Positions 45,025 through 53,633 of a stretch of DNA of 64,000 nucleotides are shown one piece after another. This DNA comes from Amycolatopsis sp. DSM 110486 (GTDB lineage Bacteria > Actinomycetota > Actinomycetes > Mycobacteriales > Pseudonocardiaceae). Every line of letters starts with the position of its first letter. Position 1 is the stretch's first letter. The notes beneath the pieces are model-generated. The model ran no database searches and was not told where the DNA came from. It was given only the letters and a program-made list of their open reading frames with translations. The stretch covers positions 6,441,001-6,505,000 of the forward strand of contig NZ_CP080519.1 in assembly GCF_019468465.1 (NCBI RefSeq), written 5' to 3'. Position numbers and translations under genes: made by a program.

Positions 45025-46047
45025 ATGCCCAAGAACGGCGATCCGGTCGAGTACCAGGTGGGGGAGCGCACCGTCAGGGTCACGAGCCCGGACAAGGTGT
45101 ACTTCCCGGAGCGCGGCATCACGAAGCGGCAGGTGGTGGAGCACTACCTCGCGGTGGGCGAGCCGTTGCTGCGCGCGATCGGCGAGCGGCCCACCACGCT
45201 CAAGCGCTACGTCGACGGCGTGGCGGGCGAGTGGTTCTACGCCAAGCGCGTGCCCAAGGGCGCGCCGGACTGGGTCCAGACCGCGCGGATCACGTTCCCG
45301 TCCGGACGGACCGCTGACGAGGTCTGCCCGACCGAACCCGCCGTGTTCGCGTGGGCGGCGAACCTCGGCACGTTCGACTTCCACCCGTGGCCCGTTCGGC
45401 GGTCCGATGTGGACCATCCGGACGAGCTGCGCATCGACGTCGACCCGCCGGACTCGGCCGGCTTCGACGACGCCGTCGCGGTGGCGCGCGTGGTCCGCGA
45501 GGTGCTGGCCGCCGCGGGGCTCACCGGCTACCCCAAGACGTCCGGCGGACGCGGGGTCCACGTGCTCGTGCGCATCCGGCCGGAGTGGGACTTCATCGCC
45601 GTGCGCCACGCGGTGATCGCGCTCGGGCGCGAGGTCGAACGCCGCATCCCGGACAAGGCCACCGTTTCCTGGTGGAAGGAGGAACGCGGCGGCCGCGTGT
45701 TCCTCGACTACAACCAGGCGGCGCGCGACCGCACCGTCGCCTCCACGTGGTCGGTCCGCGGGACGCAGCGCGCGACCGTGTCCACGCCCCTGACCTGGGC
45801 AATGCTCGACGACGTGCACCCGGACGACTTCGACGTGCTCACCGTGCCGGCCTTCCTGGCCGAGCACGGCGACCTCCATGCGCCGATGGACGAAACGGCG
45901 TTCGGCCTCGAAACCCTGCTGGAGTGGTACGAACGCGACGACCGCGACCTCGGCGGCGCGGAACTGCCGTACCCGCCGGACTACCCGAAGATGCCGGGTG
46001 AGCCCAAGCGCGTGCAGCCGAGCAAGGCGCGGCCCGACACCGAGTGA
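45025..46047 (+). CDS. Stand-alone LigD-type polymerase/primase domain
   Basis: 340 residues, the archaeo-eukaryotic primase-type polymerase of bacterial non-homologous end joining. Catalytic Asp pair in LRIDVDPPD, KTSGGRGVHVLV, and DYNQAARDRTVAS are visible. There is no attached ligase or phosphoesterase domain, unlike mycobacterial LigD; a separate ligase is at 57479-58558. ATG preceded by TACGGT seven bases upstream, so leaderless. Ku is not in the window. Confidence 0.9.
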   Translation: MPKNGDPVEYQVGERTVRVTSPDKVYFPERGITKRQVVEHYLAVGEPLLRAIGERPTTLKRYVDGVAGEWFYAKRVPKGAPDWVQTARITFPSGRTADEVCPTEPAVFAWAANLGTFDFHPWPVRRSDVDHPDELRIDVDPPDSAGFDDAVAVARVVREVLAAAGLTGYPKTSGGRGVHVLVRIRPEWDFIAVRHAVIALGREVERRIPDKATVSWWKEERGGRVFLDYNQAARDRTVASTWSVRGTQRATVSTPLTWAMLDDVHPDDFDVLTVPAFLAEHGDLHAPMDETAFGLETLLEWYERDDRDLGGAELPYPPDYPKMPGEPKRVQPSKARPDTE

Positions 46048-46270
46048 TCGTCTCGTCGCCGCGGGTGCTCACCGTCCGTGATCAACTTCGGCGAACGCGA
46101 AGAATTCCCACCTTTACGGCTGCGTAACGTTCCCGCAGGTCAGGCTGGGAGTGGAGTAGCGTCCGGCGGGCTCGGGTTGTCCCCTGCGGCACATCCGGCG
46201 CGTAACGCCCCGGCGCCGCGCGGCGACTATCCCGCGCCGGAGGAGTCCGGCTCGAGGAGGGAGGCCTTTC

Positions 46271-46663
46271 GTGGACGACCTGATCGCGTTCCTCGCCGCG
46301 CGGGTGGGTCAGCGGCAGGCGCTGATCATGCAGGCGGTGCAGAAGGCGAAGACCGGCGAGGCGCTCAACCGCGGCGAGACGAAGGTCGCGGTCGAACAAC
46401 GCGTGCGCGCGCTCGGCGACACCGACCTCGACGTCGTCAACCAGATGATCAACGAGGTCGAGGTCACGCGCCGCATCATGCTCGCCCACCGCACTACGGT
46501 GTCGGAAAAGGTCCCCGGTTTTCCTTTGTACGGCAGCGAATACTGGTGCGAGACCTGTCACGTCCCGGCCGACGAGGCGGGTTCGAACTGGTGTCTGACG
46601 CTGCGGCTGCTCGCCCTGCCGCACGCCGAGCACCCGGACTACAGCGAACGCTGGCGGCCGTAG
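46271..46663 (+). CDS. DUF6221-like protein
   Basis: 130 residues. Short actinobacterial/phage-type protein: MDDLIAFLAARVGQRQALIM at the N-terminus and CETCHVPADEAGSNWCLTLR then LLALPHAEHPDYSERW at the C-terminus. Cysteines in the middle could bind a metal. GTG start with GAGGAGGGAGG upstream. Function unknown. Confidence 0.7.
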   Translation: MDDLIAFLAARVGQRQALIMQAVQKAKTGEALNRGETKVAVEQRVRALGDTDLDVVNQMINEVEVTRRIMLAHRTTVSEKVPGFPLYGSEYWCETCHVPADEAGSNWCLTLRLLALPHAEHPDYSERWRP

Positions 46664-46711
46664 CTCGTCACGCCGGGGAATCCGCGGCCACGCGGCCGTG
46701 TTGATCCAAGC

Positions 46712-47707
46712 GTGACGTTCCGGATCTCCGTGCTCGACCGTTCGCCCGCCAGGCGCGGGCGGGGTAGCGCGCAGGCGCTGCGGGACACCGTCGCGTTCGC
46801 GCGGGACATCGAGGGGCTCGGGTACCACCGCTTCTGGGTGTCGGAGCACCACAGCGTGCCCGGGGTGGCCGGGTCGGCGCCGACGGTGCTGGTCGCGGCG
46901 GTCGCTTCGGTGACGTCGCGGATCCGCGTCGGCACGGGCGGCGTGATGTTGCCGAACCACCGGCCGCTGGTGGTCGCGGAGCAGTTCGGGGTGTTGGAAT
47001 CGCTGTTCCCGGGTCGGATCGATCTGGGGCTGGGCCGGTCCGTGGGCTTCACCGACGGCGTGCGGCAAGCGCTCGGGCAGGGGCGCGAGGCGGCCGAGGA
47101 CTTCGGCGGCCAGGTGCGCGAGCTGCTCGCGTTCTTCAGCGGCGACCAGACGGCCTACCCCGGCGTGCACGCGATCCCGGCCGAAGGGCTGAGCCTGCCG
47201 ACGTTTCTGCTGGCCACCGGCTCCGGCGCGGACCTCGCCGCCGAGCTGGGCCTGCCGCTGGTGATCGCGCCGGCGCGCGGGGAGCGGGCGATGGTCGAGG
47301 CCATCCGTCGGTACCGGGACACATTCGCAGGAGCGGGAACCGAGCCGTATGTCGTCGTGTCGACATCGGTCGCCGTCGCCGATACCCACGAACAGGCGCG
47401 CCGGCTGCTGGTGCCCGAGGCGTGGTCGACGGTGTACTCGCGCAGCCACGGCGTCTTCCCGCCGCTCTCGCCCGTCGACGAGATCCTGGCGCTGCCCAAG
47501 ACCGACCGCGAACGCACGCGCCTCGACGACATCGTCGCGAGCCAGATCGGCGGCACCCCCGCCGAGGTGACCGGCCGGCTCGGCGAGCTGGTCGAGGCCA
47601 CCGGGGCCGACGAGCTCCTGGTCAGCACGAGCACCTACGACCAGGTTGCCCGCGTCGAATCGTTCGCCGCGCTCGCGGAGCTGGCCGGGCTTTCGGTCTC
47701 AGCCTAA
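46712..47707 (+). CDS. LLM-class flavin-dependent oxidoreductase
   Basis: 331 residues of the bacterial luciferase-like monooxygenase fold: YHRFWVSEHHSVPGVAGSAP, TSRIRVGTGGVMLPNHRPLV, RIDLGLGRSVG, and a late DELLVSTSTYD. Uses reduced FMN or F420; substrate not predictable. GTG start. No co-directional partner nearby. Confidence 0.9.
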   Translation: MTFRISVLDRSPARRGRGSAQALRDTVAFARDIEGLGYHRFWVSEHHSVPGVAGSAPTVLVAAVASVTSRIRVGTGGVMLPNHRPLVVAEQFGVLESLFPGRIDLGLGRSVGFTDGVRQALGQGREAAEDFGGQVRELLAFFSGDQTAYPGVHAIPAEGLSLPTFLLATGSGADLAAELGLPLVIAPARGERAMVEAIRRYRDTFAGAGTEPYVVVSTSVAVADTHEQARRLLVPEAWSTVYSRSHGVFPPLSPVDEILALPKTDRERTRLDDIVASQIGGTPAEVTGRLGELVEATGADELLVSTSTYDQVARVESFAALAELAGLSVSA

Positions 47708-47736
47708 AAACGCTTACCCGCGGCGGAACACACTGC

Positions 47737-47742
47737 TACGGT
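47737..47742 (+). promoter_or_regulatory. -10-like element for the S1-domain leader transcript
   Basis: TACGGT, six bases before ATG 47749, with CTTACC (47713-47718) eighteen bases upstream as a possible -35. Spacing fits a leaderless transcript beginning at the ATG. Confidence 0.5.
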
Positions 47743-47748
47743 GAACGC

Positions 47749-47805
47749 ATGACTGCCGGGTCGGCCGAGAGCCGTGAGCAGACGGGGTACCCGGCCTTGC
47801 CGTGA
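47749..47805 (+). CDS. Possible 18-residue leader peptide upstream of the S1-domain gene
   Basis: ATG to TGA encodes MTAGSAESREQTGYPALP. A -10-like box six bases upstream suggests that transcription starts at this ATG, so the ribosome would meet it first. A hairpin follows seven bases after the stop and the S1-domain gene starts 83 bases after it. Could be an attenuating or simply an incidental short frame. Confidence 0.4.
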   Translation: MTAGSAESREQTGYPALP

Positions 47806-47811
47806 CCCCCC

Positions 47812-47830
47812 GGTGGGCCCGTGGCCCACC
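47812..47830 (+). promoter_or_regulatory. Leader hairpin before the S1-domain gene
   Basis: Seven-base stem GGTGGGC / GCCCACC with CCGTG loop, between the short leader frame and the S1-domain gene. No T-tract. May be part of an mRNA-level control of the downstream RNA-binding protein. Confidence 0.4.
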
Positions 47831-47887
47831 CTCCTGAAGCGAACTTCCGAGGACATTCCTGCGGTTCGCGAAGGGAGGTGAAATCGT

Positions 47888-48139
47888 TTGTCCACATCGG
47901 AAACCAGCGCCGCGGAAACCACTTGGCGCTCCTGGCTGTCCGAGCACGCCACGGGCGGAGTGCTCGACGGCGTGGTCGTGCAGCAGTTGCCGTTCGGCGC
48001 GTTCGTCGAGGTGGCGCCCGGCATCCAGGGCCTGCTCGTGACCGACCGCGGCGCCGCTCCTGAAGTCGGTGCGAGCCTGTCGGTGCGCATCGAGCAGATC
48101 GACGTCGAACGCCGCCGGTTCAGCCTCGTCACGGCGTGA
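47888..48139 (+). CDS. Small S1 RNA-binding domain protein
   Basis: 83 residues, nearly one S1 (OB-fold) domain: VLDGVVVQQLPFGAFVEVAP, GIQGLLVTDRG, VRIEQIDVERRRFSLV. Likely binds RNA or ribosomes. TTG start with a strong GGGAGGTGA site. The 5' leader is unusually structured for so small a gene. Followed by a terminator shared with the convergent pseudogene. Confidence 0.82.
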   Translation: MSTSETSAAETTWRSWLSEHATGGVLDGVVVQQLPFGAFVEVAPGIQGLLVTDRGAAPEVGASLSVRIEQIDVERRRFSLVTA

Positions 48140-48145
48140 CGCGCG

Positions 48146-48177
48146 GGGCTGGGGCAGAAGTGCTGCTGCCCCAGCCC
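48146..48177. terminator. Bidirectional terminator after the S1-domain gene
   Basis: Perfect twelve-base stem GGGCTGGGGCAG / CTGCCCCAGCCC with an eight-base loop between convergent genes. Confidence 0.75.
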
Positions 48178-48191
48178 TCAGCTCACCTTCT

Positions 48192-48557
48192 TCAGTTCAC
48201 CGCGGCCGAAATCGTGCGCGCCACCTCGGCCGGCGGCGTGCCCGCCGTGTCGACCACTGTGGCCGATTTCTCAAGCCACGGCAGGGCTTTCTCGTACGCG
48301 TCGAGGTGATCGAGCCGCCACTGCCGAATACCCGGCTCGTCGGCCTCGATGCGCCGGCGCAGCTCGTCGCGGTCGGCGTGCAGCACGAAGTGGTGCACCG
48401 TTATGCCGCTTGCGGCCAGCCCGTCGAAGATCTCCCGCGCGTACCGCTCGACGAGGATCGTCTGCGGCGCCACGAGCGGTCAATCCAGCTGCCCGGCGAG
48501 CTCACGCGCGGTCGTGGTCTTGCAGGCGCCGAACGTGCCGTTCAATCAGACGATCAT
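48192..48557 (-). pseudogene. Decayed P-loop kinase/ATPase gene
   Basis: Reading from ATG 48557 gives MIV-stop-LNGTFGACKTTTARELAG, then a second stop, then an intact tail (LVAPQTILVERYAREIFDGL ... RQWRLDHLDAYEKALPWLEK). Functional relatives start MIVWLNGTFGAGKTTTA: the Trp codon has become TGA and the second Gly of the Walker A motif is Cys. The block between the P-loop and LVAPQT (around 50-60 codons by comparison with remembered relatives) is missing, with a TGA at the join. ATG still overlaps the stop of the upstream gene. Three independent lesions make this a genuine pseudogene. Confidence 0.82.
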
Positions 48558-49183
48558 CCCAGCGCCACCGGCCCGAAACCGTCCCACGACGGCGGAGCGG
48601 GCAGCCGGCCCGTCGCATACAGCAGCGCTTCCCGGTCGTCTTCCGACGGCAATGGCTGACCGGCGACGCCCTCCACGATCGCCCGCGTCGCAGCCAGTGT
48701 CGACGCCGGCGGACCGTCCACACCGGACAGGTGCAGCGTCAGGTCGAGGTGGTGCAGCGTCGCTTCGACCACGTACGTCGTGAGGAAGTCCGCGACCGTC
48801 AGCACTTCGTCGCGGGTTTGCACGCGAGTGGCGGGATCCGCGGCCGCCGCGGCTTTCCCGGCGGCGACGGCCAGGTCGTCGAAGTGGTGCGTGAGCGAGG
48901 CCGGCCCGGAGTACGCGACGGCGCCGCGGCGGACGAACGCCGACTCCGCGTCCGTGCCGGCACCCGGTTCGCCGGGCTCCCAGTAGGTCACGGCGTCGCG
49001 TGTCGCGGGCGCGTCGGTGGTCGTCACGAGCGTGACGAGGATGTCCTGCGCACCGATGACCAGGTGGAACACGAGGTCCTGCACCAGCCACCCGGCGCAG
49101 CCGGACGGCGCGACCCACTGCGCGTCGTCGAGGGAGTGGACGGCTTCCTGCAGGGCGCCCCAGGCCCGGGGGAAAAGATCCAT
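48554..49183 (-). CDS. Maleylpyruvate isomerase/DinB-like family protein
   Basis: 209 residues, four-helix DinB/mycothiol-dependent family: SLDDAQWVAPSGCAGWLVQD and LVFHLVIGAQD near the N-terminus, VVEATLHHLDLTLHLSG later, with His residues that in relatives bind a metal. Mycothiol-linked function is plausible, but the reaction is unknown. ATG with TAGGGT five bases upstream, so leaderless. Its stop overlaps the start of the decayed P-loop gene. Confidence 0.75.
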   Translation of the reverse strand: MDLFPRAWGALQEAVHSLDDAQWVAPSGCAGWLVQDLVFHLVIGAQDILVTLVTTTDAPATRDAVTYWEPGEPGAGTDAESAFVRRGAVAYSGPASLTHHFDDLAVAAGKAAAAADPATRVQTRDEVLTVADFLTTYVVEATLHHLDLTLHLSGVDGPPASTLAATRAIVEGVAGQPLPSEDDREALLYATGRLPAPPSWDGFGPVALG

Positions 49184-49225
49184 GCCGCACCCTAGCGAGG
49201 CCGCACTCCGCCCCGCACAAGGTTT

Positions 49226-50821
49226 CTACAGCCGCAGCTGCAGCTGTGTGAGCAGCCGCTGAGCCGGATCCCCGAGATCGACACCGGATACCTCCGCTGC
49301 CCGCCGCACGCGGTACCGCACGGTGTTCGGGTGGATGTTCAACGCCTTCGCGGCCGCGCGCGCATCCCCGAACGCGTCGAGGTACGCGAGCACCGCCGGC
49401 ACGAGGATGCCGCCGTGGTCGGCGTCGTGCGCCAGCAGTTCGGTCAGCCGCGGGTCGCGGATGCGCGGCTGGTCCGCGAGGTACGCCAGCACCTCCGACA
49501 GCAGCACGTCGGCGCGCACATCCGCCAGCGACGCGACGGCTTCGGGCCAGCGCCCGCGCGCCATCGCGAGCAGCACGCGGTCCGCGTCACCGCGAGACGC
49601 GACCGCCTCGGACAGCCGGGGGACCACGCCGCCGAGCGCGGCACGCACCGGCACGTCGAGGTGCCGCTCCGCCGCCGTCACGATCTCCTTGGCCAGAGCC
49701 AGAACCGCCGCGTCCGAATGCTCCGGCAGGTCGGGCAGCAACGCGTAGACGCGCGCGCCCAGCACGCTCACCAGGGCACTGCGCCGGTACGCGGCGGTGT
49801 GCACCGCGATCAGGTGCACCAGCTCCGCGCGCCGCAGCAGCCGGTCCGACGCGGCGGGACCGGTCGACGACAACGCGAACGTCAGCACCTGCGCGGGCCG
49901 CGCGGGATCGGCGCCGATGTCGTCGGCCACCGACTCGGCGTCGACGCGGCCTTCAAGCAGCCCGGCCAGCAGGTCTTCGCGCAGCCGCAGCTGGGGGCTC
50001 GGCAGCGTGCGGGCCCGGATGAGCTGCGGCGCCAGCGTGCGGCTCGCGCCGAGCAGCGCCACCTCCGCCTGTTCGGTGAGCGGCGTGGCGCCCTCCTGCA
50101 CCCAGATCGTGCCCAGGGGCTGCGACCCCGCGTGGATGCCGGCCGCGATGCGCCGGCGGATGCCCAGCTCGGGCCGTTCGTCGATCCGCACGATCCCCTC
50201 GCCCGCGCGCAGCCGCTGGTAGACGCCCCATTCCCGCAGCATCGCCAGGTACCGCTCGGGTCCCTCGCGCCCGAGGATCGACAGCCGGCGCAGCTCGTCG
50301 ACCTCGTCCGACGATCGCGAGTACGCCAGCACGCGGCTCGCGGTGTCCTCGATGCTGACCAGGCCGCCGGTGAGCGTCGCGACTGTCTGGGCCAGGGCGA
50401 ACAGGTCGCCCAGCACCTCGCCGGTCTCGGCCTCGCCGCCGGCGCGGGCCGCGTCGACGACCCCGCGCGCCAGCGCCTCCACCTGCTCCCACCGCGCCTC
50501 GGCCCCCACCGTGAGCAGTGCGACGCCCGCGTCGGCCGCCACGTCCGTGCCGCCCTCGCCCTTCACCGCCACCGCGGCCGCGCCGCCGCGCCCGGCCGCT
50601 CGGATGGCCGCGGCCGCCGCCCGGCCGCGCGCGCCGATCACCAGCACGAGGTCACCCGGGTGGGCTTCCGGCGGGTCTTCGGGGTCGAGGATCACCACGT
50701 CGTCGACCCGCACGCCCAGCCCCTGAGGCGCCACGAGCACCCGTACGAGCGGCTCGCCCAGCGTCGCCAGCACGTGGCGCAGCGAGGTGGCGGGCAGGCC
50801 ATCGGAAGCTTCGGCTGTCAC
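49226..50821 (-). CDS. PucR-family regulator of proline catabolism
   Basis: 531 residues. N-terminal sensing region, a central GGDEF-like part, and the C-terminal PucR helix-turn-helix (VLAYLDAFGDARAAAKALNI then HPNTVRYRVRRAAEVSGVDL). Divergent from pruA-putA with a 156-base gap carrying paired direct repeats, so it probably activates that operon in response to proline; this arrangement is seen in several actinomycetes. GTG start with GAAGGTGG upstream. Confidence 0.88.
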   Translation of the reverse strand: MTAEASDGLPATSLRHVLATLGEPLVRVLVAPQGLGVRVDDVVILDPEDPPEAHPGDLVLVIGARGRAAAAAIRAAGRGGAAAVAVKGEGGTDVAADAGVALLTVGAEARWEQVEALARGVVDAARAGGEAETGEVLGDLFALAQTVATLTGGLVSIEDTASRVLAYSRSSDEVDELRRLSILGREGPERYLAMLREWGVYQRLRAGEGIVRIDERPELGIRRRIAAGIHAGSQPLGTIWVQEGATPLTEQAEVALLGASRTLAPQLIRARTLPSPQLRLREDLLAGLLEGRVDAESVADDIGADPARPAQVLTFALSSTGPAASDRLLRRAELVHLIAVHTAAYRRSALVSVLGARVYALLPDLPEHSDAAVLALAKEIVTAAERHLDVPVRAALGGVVPRLSEAVASRGDADRVLLAMARGRWPEAVASLADVRADVLLSEVLAYLADQPRIRDPRLTELLAHDADHGGILVPAVLAYLDAFGDARAAAKALNIHPNTVRYRVRRAAEVSGVDLGDPAQRLLTQLQLRL

Positions 50822-50835
50822 CGGGCCACCTTCAT

Positions 50836-50879
50836 CCGATCGGACAAGTTCATCACCCTGATTCTAGCCGGTCGGACAA
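50836..50879. promoter_or_regulatory. Paired CCGRTCGGACAA direct repeats between pucR and pruA
   Basis: CCGATCGGACAA (50836-50847) and CCGGTCGGACAA (50868-50879) differ at one base and are 32 bases apart, about three helical turns. They lie in the divergent promoter region and are the best candidate binding sites for the PucR protein. Confidence 0.55.
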
Positions 50880-50977
50880 ACCTGCCGGCGCGTTACGGAG
50901 TTACCGTTCGGGCATCCCAGCAGTACAGAGCACCAGTACCTAGAAGCACCGCAGAAGAAAGACCCGAGGGAGCCGCC

Positions 50978-52606
50978 GTGGACGCCGTGACCCAGACACC
51001 CACCCCGAAGAACGAGCCGGTGTACACCTACGCACCGGGCAGCGCCGAGCGCGCCGAGCTGGAAGGGGCGCTGAAGAAACTGGGTCAGGCCGGTCCGGTC
51101 GACCTGACCGTGACCGTCGGCGGCGAGCAGCGCGCCGGGGGCGGCGAGAAGATCGACGTCGTCGAGCCGCACAACCACAGCCACGTGCTCGGCACCATCA
51201 CCAGCGCGTCGAAGGAAGACACGCAGGACGCCATCGCCGCCGCCGGCAAGGCCGCCCCGGAGTGGCGCGCGCTGTCGTTCGACGACCGCGCCGCCGTGCT
51301 GCTGCGCGCCGCCGACCTGCTCACCGGCCCGTGGCGCGCCACGCTCAACGCCGCCACCATGCTCGGCCAGTCGAAGACCGCCACACAGGCCGAGATCGAC
51401 GCCGCGTGCGAGCTCGCCGACTTCTGGCGCTTCAACGTCGAGTTCGGCCGACGCATCCTCGCCGAGCAGCCCTCCAGCTCGCCCGGCGTGTGGAACCGCA
51501 TGGAGCACCGCCCGCTCGAGGGCTTCGTCTACGCGATCACGCCGTTCAACTTCACCGCGATCGCCGGCAACCTGCCCACCGCGCCCGCGCTCATGGGCAA
51601 CACCGTGCTGTGGAAGCCCTCGCCGACGCAGAGCTTCGCCGCGCACTTGACCATGCGGGTGCTCGAAGAAGCCGGCATGCCGCCGGGCGTGATCAACCTG
51701 CTCCCCGGCGACGGCAAGGCCGTGTCCGAGGTGGCGCTGACGCACCGTGACCTGGCAGGCATCCACTTCACCGGTTCCACGCCGACGTTCCAGCACCTGT
51801 GGAGCACGGTCGGCGCGAACATCGCCGGCTACCGCGGCTACCCGCGTCTGGTCGGCGAGACCGGCGGCAAGGACTTCGTGCTCGCGCACCCGTCGGCCGA
51901 CCTCGACGTGCTGCGCACGGCGCTGGTCCGCGGCGCCTTCGAGTACCAGGGCCAGAAGTGCTCCGCGGCTTCGCGTGCGTACGTGCCGCGCAGCCTGTGG
52001 GAGCAGCTGAAGGACGGCCTGGTCAGCGAGACCGAAGCCATCACCTACGGCGACGTCAGCGACCTGTCGCACTTCGGTGGCGCTGTGATCGACCGTCGCG
52101 CGTTCGACAAGCACGCGTCGCTGTTCGAGCGGGTGAAGGGCGACGCCGAGGTCGAGATCCTCACCGGCGGTACCGCCGACGACAGCGTGGGCTACTTCGT
52201 GCAGCCGACCATCCTCGTGTCGGGCAACCCGAAGCACGAGATCTTCAGCACCGAGTACTTCGGCCCGATCCTGTCGGTCCACGTGTACGAAGACGCGCAG
52301 TTCGACGACCTGCTCAAGGTCATCGACGAGACGGCCTCGTACGCGCTCACCGGTTCCGTGATCGCCAACGACCGCACCGCCGTCGCCAAGGCCTCGCAGG
52401 CGCTGCGCTACACGGCGGGCAACTTCTACGTCAACGACAAGCCGACCGGTGCCGTCGTCGGGCAGCAGCCGTTCGGCGGGGCCCGCGCTTCGGGCACCAA
52501 CGACAAGGCCGGCTCGATCTTCAACCTGCTCCGCTGGACGAGCCCACGCTCGATCAAGGAGACGTTCGTGCCGCCGACCACCGTGCGCTACCCGCACCAG
52601 GGCTGA
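50978..52606 (+). CDS. pruA: 1-pyrroline-5-carboxylate dehydrogenase
   Basis: 542 residues, normal for the P5C dehydrogenase branch of aldehyde dehydrogenases. YAITPFNFTAIAGNLPTAPA, IHFTGSTPTFQHLW, LVGETGGKDFVLAHP (Glu general base) and the catalytic Cys in YQGQKCSAASRAY are all present. Oxidises P5C/glutamate semialdehyde to glutamate, step two of proline use. GTG start with CGAGGGAG upstream. The long open frame that precedes it is antisense to pucR. Confidence 0.95.
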   Translation: MDAVTQTPTPKNEPVYTYAPGSAERAELEGALKKLGQAGPVDLTVTVGGEQRAGGGEKIDVVEPHNHSHVLGTITSASKEDTQDAIAAAGKAAPEWRALSFDDRAAVLLRAADLLTGPWRATLNAATMLGQSKTATQAEIDAACELADFWRFNVEFGRRILAEQPSSSPGVWNRMEHRPLEGFVYAITPFNFTAIAGNLPTAPALMGNTVLWKPSPTQSFAAHLTMRVLEEAGMPPGVINLLPGDGKAVSEVALTHRDLAGIHFTGSTPTFQHLWSTVGANIAGYRGYPRLVGETGGKDFVLAHPSADLDVLRTALVRGAFEYQGQKCSAASRAYVPRSLWEQLKDGLVSETEAITYGDVSDLSHFGGAVIDRRAFDKHASLFERVKGDAEVEILTGGTADDSVGYFVQPTILVSGNPKHEIFSTEYFGPILSVHVYEDAQFDDLLKVIDETASYALTGSVIANDRTAVAKASQALRYTAGNFYVNDKPTGAVVGQQPFGGARASGTNDKAGSIFNLLRWTSPRSIKETFVPPTTVRYPHQG

Positions 52607-52619
52607 GGGAGAGACCGCC

Positions 52620-53549
52620 ATGCTGCGTGCCCCGCTGCTCGCCGCCGCCCGATCCCGGCGGATGCGCGCGTTGATCGAAGCAGTGCCCGCGACGCGATCC
52701 GTCGTGCGCCGCTTCGTCTCCGGGTCCACGACCGCCGACGCCGTGCGCGCCGCGCGCGAGCTGGCCGCCGACGGCCGGTCGATCACCATCGACCATCTCG
52801 GTGAGGACACGACCGACGCCACCCAGGCGGCCACCACGGTCCGGGCCTACGAGGACCTGCTCTCGGCGCTCGCCGATCAGGGCCTCGCCGCCGGTGCCGA
52901 CGTCTCGGTGAAGCTCTCCGCCGTCGGGCAGTTCCTGCCCGGTGACGGCGAGGGCGTGGCGCTGGAGAACGCGCGCAAGATCTGCGCGGCGGCCGAGGCG
53001 GTCGGCGCGACGGTGACGCTCGACATGGAGGACCACACCACCACGGACTCGACGCTCGCGATCCTGCGGGAGCTGCGCGGCGAGTACCCGTGGGTCGGTG
53101 CGGTGCTGCAGGCCTACCTCAAGCGCACCGAGCAGGACTGCCGCGAGCTGTCCGGCCCGGGGTCGCGCGTGCGGCTGTGCAAGGGCGCCTACGCGGAGCC
53201 TTCGTCGGTGGCGTTCGAGGACAAGGCCGAGGTCGACACGTCCTACGTGCGCTGCCTGCGCGTGCTGATGGCGGGCGAGGGCTACCCCATGGTGGCCTCG
53301 CACGACCCGCGGATGATCGCCATCGCGAAGAAGCTGGCCGCCGACAACGGCCGCAAGCCCGGCGACCACGAGTTCCAGATGCTCTACGGCATCCGCCCGG
53401 AGGAGCAGAAGAACCTCGCGGCCGAGGGGCGCACGATGCGCGTGTACGTGCCGTGCGGCGACGAGTGGTACGGCTACTTCATGCGCCGGCTCGCCGAGCG
53501 TCCGGCCAACCTGGCGTTCTTCCTGCGCGGGCTCGTCACCCGCTCCTGA
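52620..53549 (+). CDS. putA: Proline dehydrogenase (monofunctional)
   Basis: 309 residues, the one-domain actinobacterial/Gram-positive type. FAD/proline-site motifs: SVKLSAVGQFLP, LDMEDHTTTDSTL, AVLQAYLKRTEQDC, VRLCKGAYAEP and FMRRLAERPANLAFFLRGL. Oxidises proline to P5C, passing electrons to the membrane chain. ATG at 52620 follows GAGGGAGAGACCGCC, 13 bases after pruA, so the two genes form one operon. Confidence 0.95.
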   Translation: MLRAPLLAAARSRRMRALIEAVPATRSVVRRFVSGSTTADAVRAARELAADGRSITIDHLGEDTTDATQAATTVRAYEDLLSALADQGLAAGADVSVKLSAVGQFLPGDGEGVALENARKICAAAEAVGATVTLDMEDHTTTDSTLAILRELRGEYPWVGAVLQAYLKRTEQDCRELSGPGSRVRLCKGAYAEPSSVAFEDKAEVDTSYVRCLRVLMAGEGYPMVASHDPRMIAIAKKLAADNGRKPGDHEFQMLYGIRPEEQKNLAAEGRTMRVYVPCGDEWYGYFMRRLAERPANLAFFLRGLVTRS

Positions 53550-53556
53550 GGACCTG

Positions 53557-53601
53557 CGAAGGCCCCCTCCACCACGTCATCCGTGGTTGAGGGGGCCTTC
53601 G
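53557..53601. terminator. Strong bidirectional terminator, putA / thioredoxin
   Basis: Twenty-base stem (CGAAGGCCCCCTC... to ...GAGGGGGCCTTCG) with one mismatch and a five-base loop between convergent genes. Confidence 0.85.
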
Positions 53602-53633
53602 TCGTTCGTGGCCCCTTGCTCGGGGGTGGTGCG

